Assembly: GCA_043497085.1 (NCBI GenBank)
Contig: JBIEKI010000004.1
Direction: 5' to 3' (one strand)
Length of the DNA stretch: 64,000 bases
Origin: Thalassobacillus sp043497085
GTDB lineage: Bacteria > Bacillota > Bacilli > Bacillales > Halobacillaceae
Shown: positions 61,432 through 64,000 of the stretch, piece by piece
How the letters are laid out: every line of letters begins with the position of its first letter
Numbering within the stretch: position 1 is the stretch's first letter
Translations under genes and position numbers: made by a program
Notes under the pieces: model-generated
What the model saw: the letters and a program-made list of their open reading frames with translations, nothing else
The model's database searches: none
What the model was told of the DNA's origin: nothing

Positions 61432-61980
61432 TTACTGATATATACTGATGGCAATCGTACCACCATAGATTTCATGTTTGAATAATGGAATCCCTGCCAG
61501 CTGATCAGGCAAGTGTTCATCAGCATCATGCTCACAAATGATCATTCCATTTTCTTTCAACAACTGATGTTCGTTGATACCCTCGACCAGTTTCTCATAG
61601 GAAACTTTTTTATATGGAGGATCAAGGAATATCAAGTCAAAGCTCAAGCCACGTTTCCCTGCCGCCTTCATCGCCCTGAAAGCATCGGTACGAAACACCT
61701 CTGTCTGCTCTTCCAGTTTCAGAGCTTTCAGGTTGTCATAGATTGTCTGAATCGCTTTCGGGTGCTTATCGACAAAGACACAGTGGTCGATACCACGGCT
61801 GATCGCTTCGATTCCTAATCCCCCACTTCCAGCAAACAAATCAAGGGCCTGGCCACCTTCGAAAAAGGGACCGATGATTTGGAACAGCGCTTCCTTCACT
61901 TTATCCGTGGTCGGCCGGGTAAGCCGGTTGGGGACCGGGCGAAGTTGTCTTCCTTTATGTTCACCAGCAATCACTCTCAT
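61432..61980 (-). CDS. rsmD: 16S rRNA (guanine-966-N2)-methyltransferase RsmD
   Basis: Methylates G966 of 16S rRNA. The 182-residue protein has the SAM loop ALDLFAGSGGLGIEAISRG near residues 44-62 and the catalytic LIFLDPPYKK near 117-126. N-terminal MRVIAGEHKGRQL is typical. ATG follows GTAGGAGGGGATACAT. First gene of the rsmD-coaD unit. Confidence 0.95.
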   Translation of the reverse strand: MRVIAGEHKGRQLRPVPNRLTRPTTDKVKEALFQIIGPFFEGGQALDLFAGSGGLGIEAISRGIDHCVFVDKHPKAIQTIYDNLKALKLEEQTEVFRTDAFRAMKAAGKRGLSFDLIFLDPPYKKVSYEKLVEGINEHQLLKENGMIICEHDADEHLPDQLAGIPLFKHEIYGGTIAISIYQ

Positions 61981-62473
61981 ATGTATCCCCTCCTACAGCT
62001 ATCAAGCTGATTCACTAAAAACGGCTCGCGCGTTGGCGAAGAGTTGTCGAATCATTCTCCATTATCCTACCACAAACTGTCTTTTTCGTGAAACTTCCTT
62101 TTAAACAAATAATTCATGAAGAATGTTGTATAAATTTAAAAGGAAGGGTTCATAATAACCAATGAAGCAGGAGGCAATGGCTTACTGCTTTAGAAGACGG
62201 AGAAGGCTTACATCCCCATAAGCCTTCCTCCGGTTTCTCCTCTCCCTTTGCTTTTTGTTTCTCCAAATCGGAAACAAAAAGACGGGCTGTCCGCTTATGC
62301 ATATGGAGATATATGTCGAAAGGCAATGTCTTCACGCACTAGCCGGACAGCCCTATTTTTATTTTTCTCTCCCTTCTTCCATCCAGTATGATATTTTCTT
62401 TCCGTTCACAACTTTGCTATTCCATGCTAAAGTTAATGCGAAAGTACATTACATAAAATGAGGTGGCAAATAG
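61981..62473. other. Gene-free stretch with several inverted repeats (possible ncRNA)
   Basis: No convincing gene. Visible structure: AAGGCTTACATCCCCATAAGCCTT (62203-62226, an 8-bp perfect stem), and a long-range inverted repeat GGGCTGTCCG (62284-62293) with CGGACAGCCC (62344-62353). The second is followed by TATTTTTATTTTTC on the plus strand and preceded on the minus-strand side by CTTTTTG. B. subtilis has ylbG and ylbF after ylbH; neither is here. A 61-residue minus-strand frame (62150-62335) is weakly peptide-like but unsupported. Confidence 0.5.
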
Positions 62474-62863
62474 ATGAACCAGAAATTCATTGAATTGGGA
62501 GAAGGAACATCCGACTTATACGAGTTGATTGATATCGGTGATCATATGGCGGGTCGTATCAAACATATAATGACATTTTCGACAATTAAAAAAGGTCAGC
62601 AGGTTGTTTCTCTGGCGCTTGTCCTGGAACCATCCGGCACCGATAAATTCCAGCCAATTTATATATGCCGGGAAGGGGTCCCGGATCCGGAAGAAAAGAA
62701 AACCCAGCGTTATGAAATGTTCGAAGCTTTGGCAGAACGCCTTGAAAAAACGATCATTCCATTGACCGTGAAACCATCCGATGAATTTTATGAAACAGCG
62801 TTATATTACCAGCACTTGATCGGAATTCTCCGGATGAACCGTTACATCCCACCGATGAGCTAA
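62474..62863 (+). CDS. Conserved Bacillaceae protein, YlbA-like
   Basis: 129-residue soluble protein with ATG behind GAGGTGGCAAATAG. It begins FIELGEGTSDLYELIDIGDH and ends YYQHLIGILRMNRYIPPMS; the conserved middle YICREGVPDPEEKK suggests a compact single domain. From memory it resembles YlbA of B. subtilis, whose function is unknown; this identity is tentative. It has no membrane segment or signal peptide, and stands alone between the ncRNA-like region and another repeat. Confidence 0.75.
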   Translation: MNQKFIELGEGTSDLYELIDIGDHMAGRIKHIMTFSTIKKGQQVVSLALVLEPSGTDKFQPIYICREGVPDPEEKKTQRYEMFEALAERLEKTIIPLTVKPSDEFYETALYYQHLIGILRMNRYIPPMS

Positions 62864-62889
62864 TGCTCCATCATCCTTATTACTTTGAT

Positions 62890-63095
62890 TTTTCATAAGA
62901 GGCTTATTCAACTATCGATTCGTAAAGTCGAAGACTTGATTTCGAGATAATATTTGTGTTTAGGGGCTCCGGGAAACGGTTCGCTTTCCTGTGGGGGACC
63001 TGGCAAGCCTCCTCAGACTTCGTCTTCCGGGGTCTTGCCTAGATCCTTCTCCCACGGGAGTCTCACCGTTTCCCCATAACCGTCAAGCTAACAAT
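62890..63095. repeat. Palindromic element, single reverse core
   Basis: The arm GTAAAGTCGAAGACTTGATTTCGAGATA (written here in parts: GTAAAGTCGAAGACTTG, ATTTCGAGATA) leads into a core at about 62968-63080 with TGTGGGGGACCTGGCAAGCC and CACGGGAGTCTCACCG. No forward partner follows; the sequence after it runs into the IS4-type transposase end. The left extension lacks a clear GGCTCTGTTAAA terminus. Confidence 0.8.
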
Positions 63096-63206
63096 GAGTG
63101 TTGCGAAAAGAGAGTTATGACCGATCTCTTTTTCAATATTTTTCCAACCATAACCTTAACTTTCACTATACAAATTCATCAATCCAAAAACACTGGCTTT
63201 AACGCC

Positions 63207-64000
63207 TTATTTATAAGCTATTCCTAAAATGTCAAACGGACTAGTATGCTTTTTCCTATGCTCTTTTCTTCCGTGTCGCCTGGCATTTTCAAAGATAGCT
63301 TCCATCAGCTTACATACACTCTTTGTATCGGATTGGCTGGGGGATACGAGGTACGGAAGTGCCTCTTTCACCAGATTCATGCACTTGTATTCACTTGCCT
63401 CTGTCTGGTGCTTCCAATACAAATAATATCGACACTGGAAGGTCATCATGGAAGAGAGAAGGATTTCAATTAACGTGCCGTATAAATGACATTCAAAACG
63501 TTCTTGTTTCATTTTTCGGATCTCATCAATTTCAAAGAGGGATTTCCAGGCTTTAAATAAGATCTCAACCTGCCACCTTATGGAATAAAGGGGATAAAGG
63601 TCTTGAGCGTTCAAATCTTCTTGTGTTACATTGGTGACAAGGATTTGAACATTATTTCTTTGTTTGGCAGAAAGGGTTTGGTGACCTTTCTGCCTTTTTA
63701 ATTGTAACGCCCTCTCACGCCTTTTCTGTTGTTCCGGAGTAAGTTTCTGGGCTACAACGCGCCCTATGAATGAATTTCGTGGATCGCCCCCGACTTTGAT
63801 GAACCCATAATCAACAGTTTCTCCTGTAGCCTTCGGCTTCAAGTCTTTTTCAGGCTTGATTTGAATCCACCCTTCTTTCGAACTACCCAACCAAAACTTT
63901 GTCTGGCTTGGAACCCTGCTTATATAGAAAGCTCCCATCTTCTCGATTTCCTTGATAAGGCTTGCCGAATAATACCCCAAATCACGCAGAAGAAGATCAC
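63207..64000 (-). mobile_element. IS4-family transposase, C-terminal part (continues past window edge)
   Basis: Open reading frame running in from the right edge; the first visible residues are DLLLRDLGYYSASL, which fit the second catalytic Asp region of IS4-family DDE transposases. The C-terminal catalytic signature YSIRWQVEILFKAWK carries the Y-x2-R-x3-E-x6-K pattern. About 264 residues are visible and no frameshift is seen. The stop is at 63207. I could not identify the IS terminal inverted repeat between 63095 and 63207. Whether the element is intact depends on sequence outside the window. Confidence 0.85.

Noticed and set aside
62150..62335. 61-residue minus-strand frame with a charged, peptide-like middle
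   Set aside because: Starts inside an inverted repeat, lacks a Shine-Dalgarno and has no family resemblance I can name; left as part of the structured non-coding block.
1..64000. CRISPR arrays, tRNA or rRNA genes, toxin-antitoxin or phage-defence systems
   Set aside because: No short regularly spaced repeats with unique spacers, no cloverleaf or rRNA sequence, and no defence-type genes were seen; the repeats present are long, irregularly spaced and palindromic.

Overview
The window is a chromosomal segment of a spore-forming Bacillota of the family Bacillaceae. Gene content and order run as the mirror image of the Bacillus subtilis ylb - mraZ/dcw - sigE/sigG - ylm - ileS - pyr - rpoZ region. 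Spore genes (spoVD, spoVE, spoIIGA, sigE, sigG, ylbJ), bacillithiol synthesis (bshC), meso-DAP-type MurE and a class 1B dihydroorotate dehydrogenase all fit. The genus cannot be fixed by eye; a Halobacillus/Virgibacillus-like member is my guess. No rRNA, tRNA, CRISPR array or prophage was seen.

Layout from left to right, with most genes on the minus strand. At 0.5-2.7 kb lie rpoZ, gmk, remA and yicC/yloC, with rqcH divergent at 2.9-4.6 kb. A complete pyrimidine regulon at 5.7-17.5 kb is transcribed pyrR-pyrP-pyrB-pyrC-carA-carB-pyrK-pyrD-pyrF-pyrE, with three PyrR attenuators and a strong promoter ahead of pyrR. Then come rluD and lspA, a T-box-controlled ileS, and the ylm division cluster (divIVA, ylmH, yggT, sepF, ylmE, pgeF, ylmC). 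Next are sigG, sigE and spoIIGA, then ftsZ, ftsA, sbp, ylxX, ylxW and divIB. The cell-wall cluster follows: spoVE, murD, mraY, murF, murE, spoVD, pbpB, ftsL, rsmH, mraZ. After it come bshC, a DUF3397 gene, panE and the ylb block (ylbP, rsfA-like, an enoyl-CoA hydratase, rpmF, yceD, tmcAL, ylbL, ylbK, ylbJ, coaD, rsmD, a YlbA-like gene). The right edge is a partial IS4-type transposase.

The gene content is mostly conserved housekeeping. The unusual material is between genes. (1) A family of composite palindromic elements about 0.5-0.65 kb long has termini near GGCTCTGTTAAA...TTTAACAGAGCC and two roughly 100-bp palindromic cores that always face the same way relative to each other. One copy sits in the rqcH terminator between 8-bp near-duplications. 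Two copies carry the same 56-bp nested insert. (2) A separate family of about 100 bp makes two tandem hairpins and has five copies. Two of these lie in the transcribed leaders of pyrB and ileS, directly after the regulated terminators. (3) A third repeat family lies upstream of yceD.

Other points: murG and murB are missing from their usual place between spoVE and divIB. A terminator hairpin overlaps the spoVE ribosome-binding site. MraZ-type operator repeats precede mraZ, and a spoIIG-type promoter with a 22-bp spacer precedes spoIIGA.
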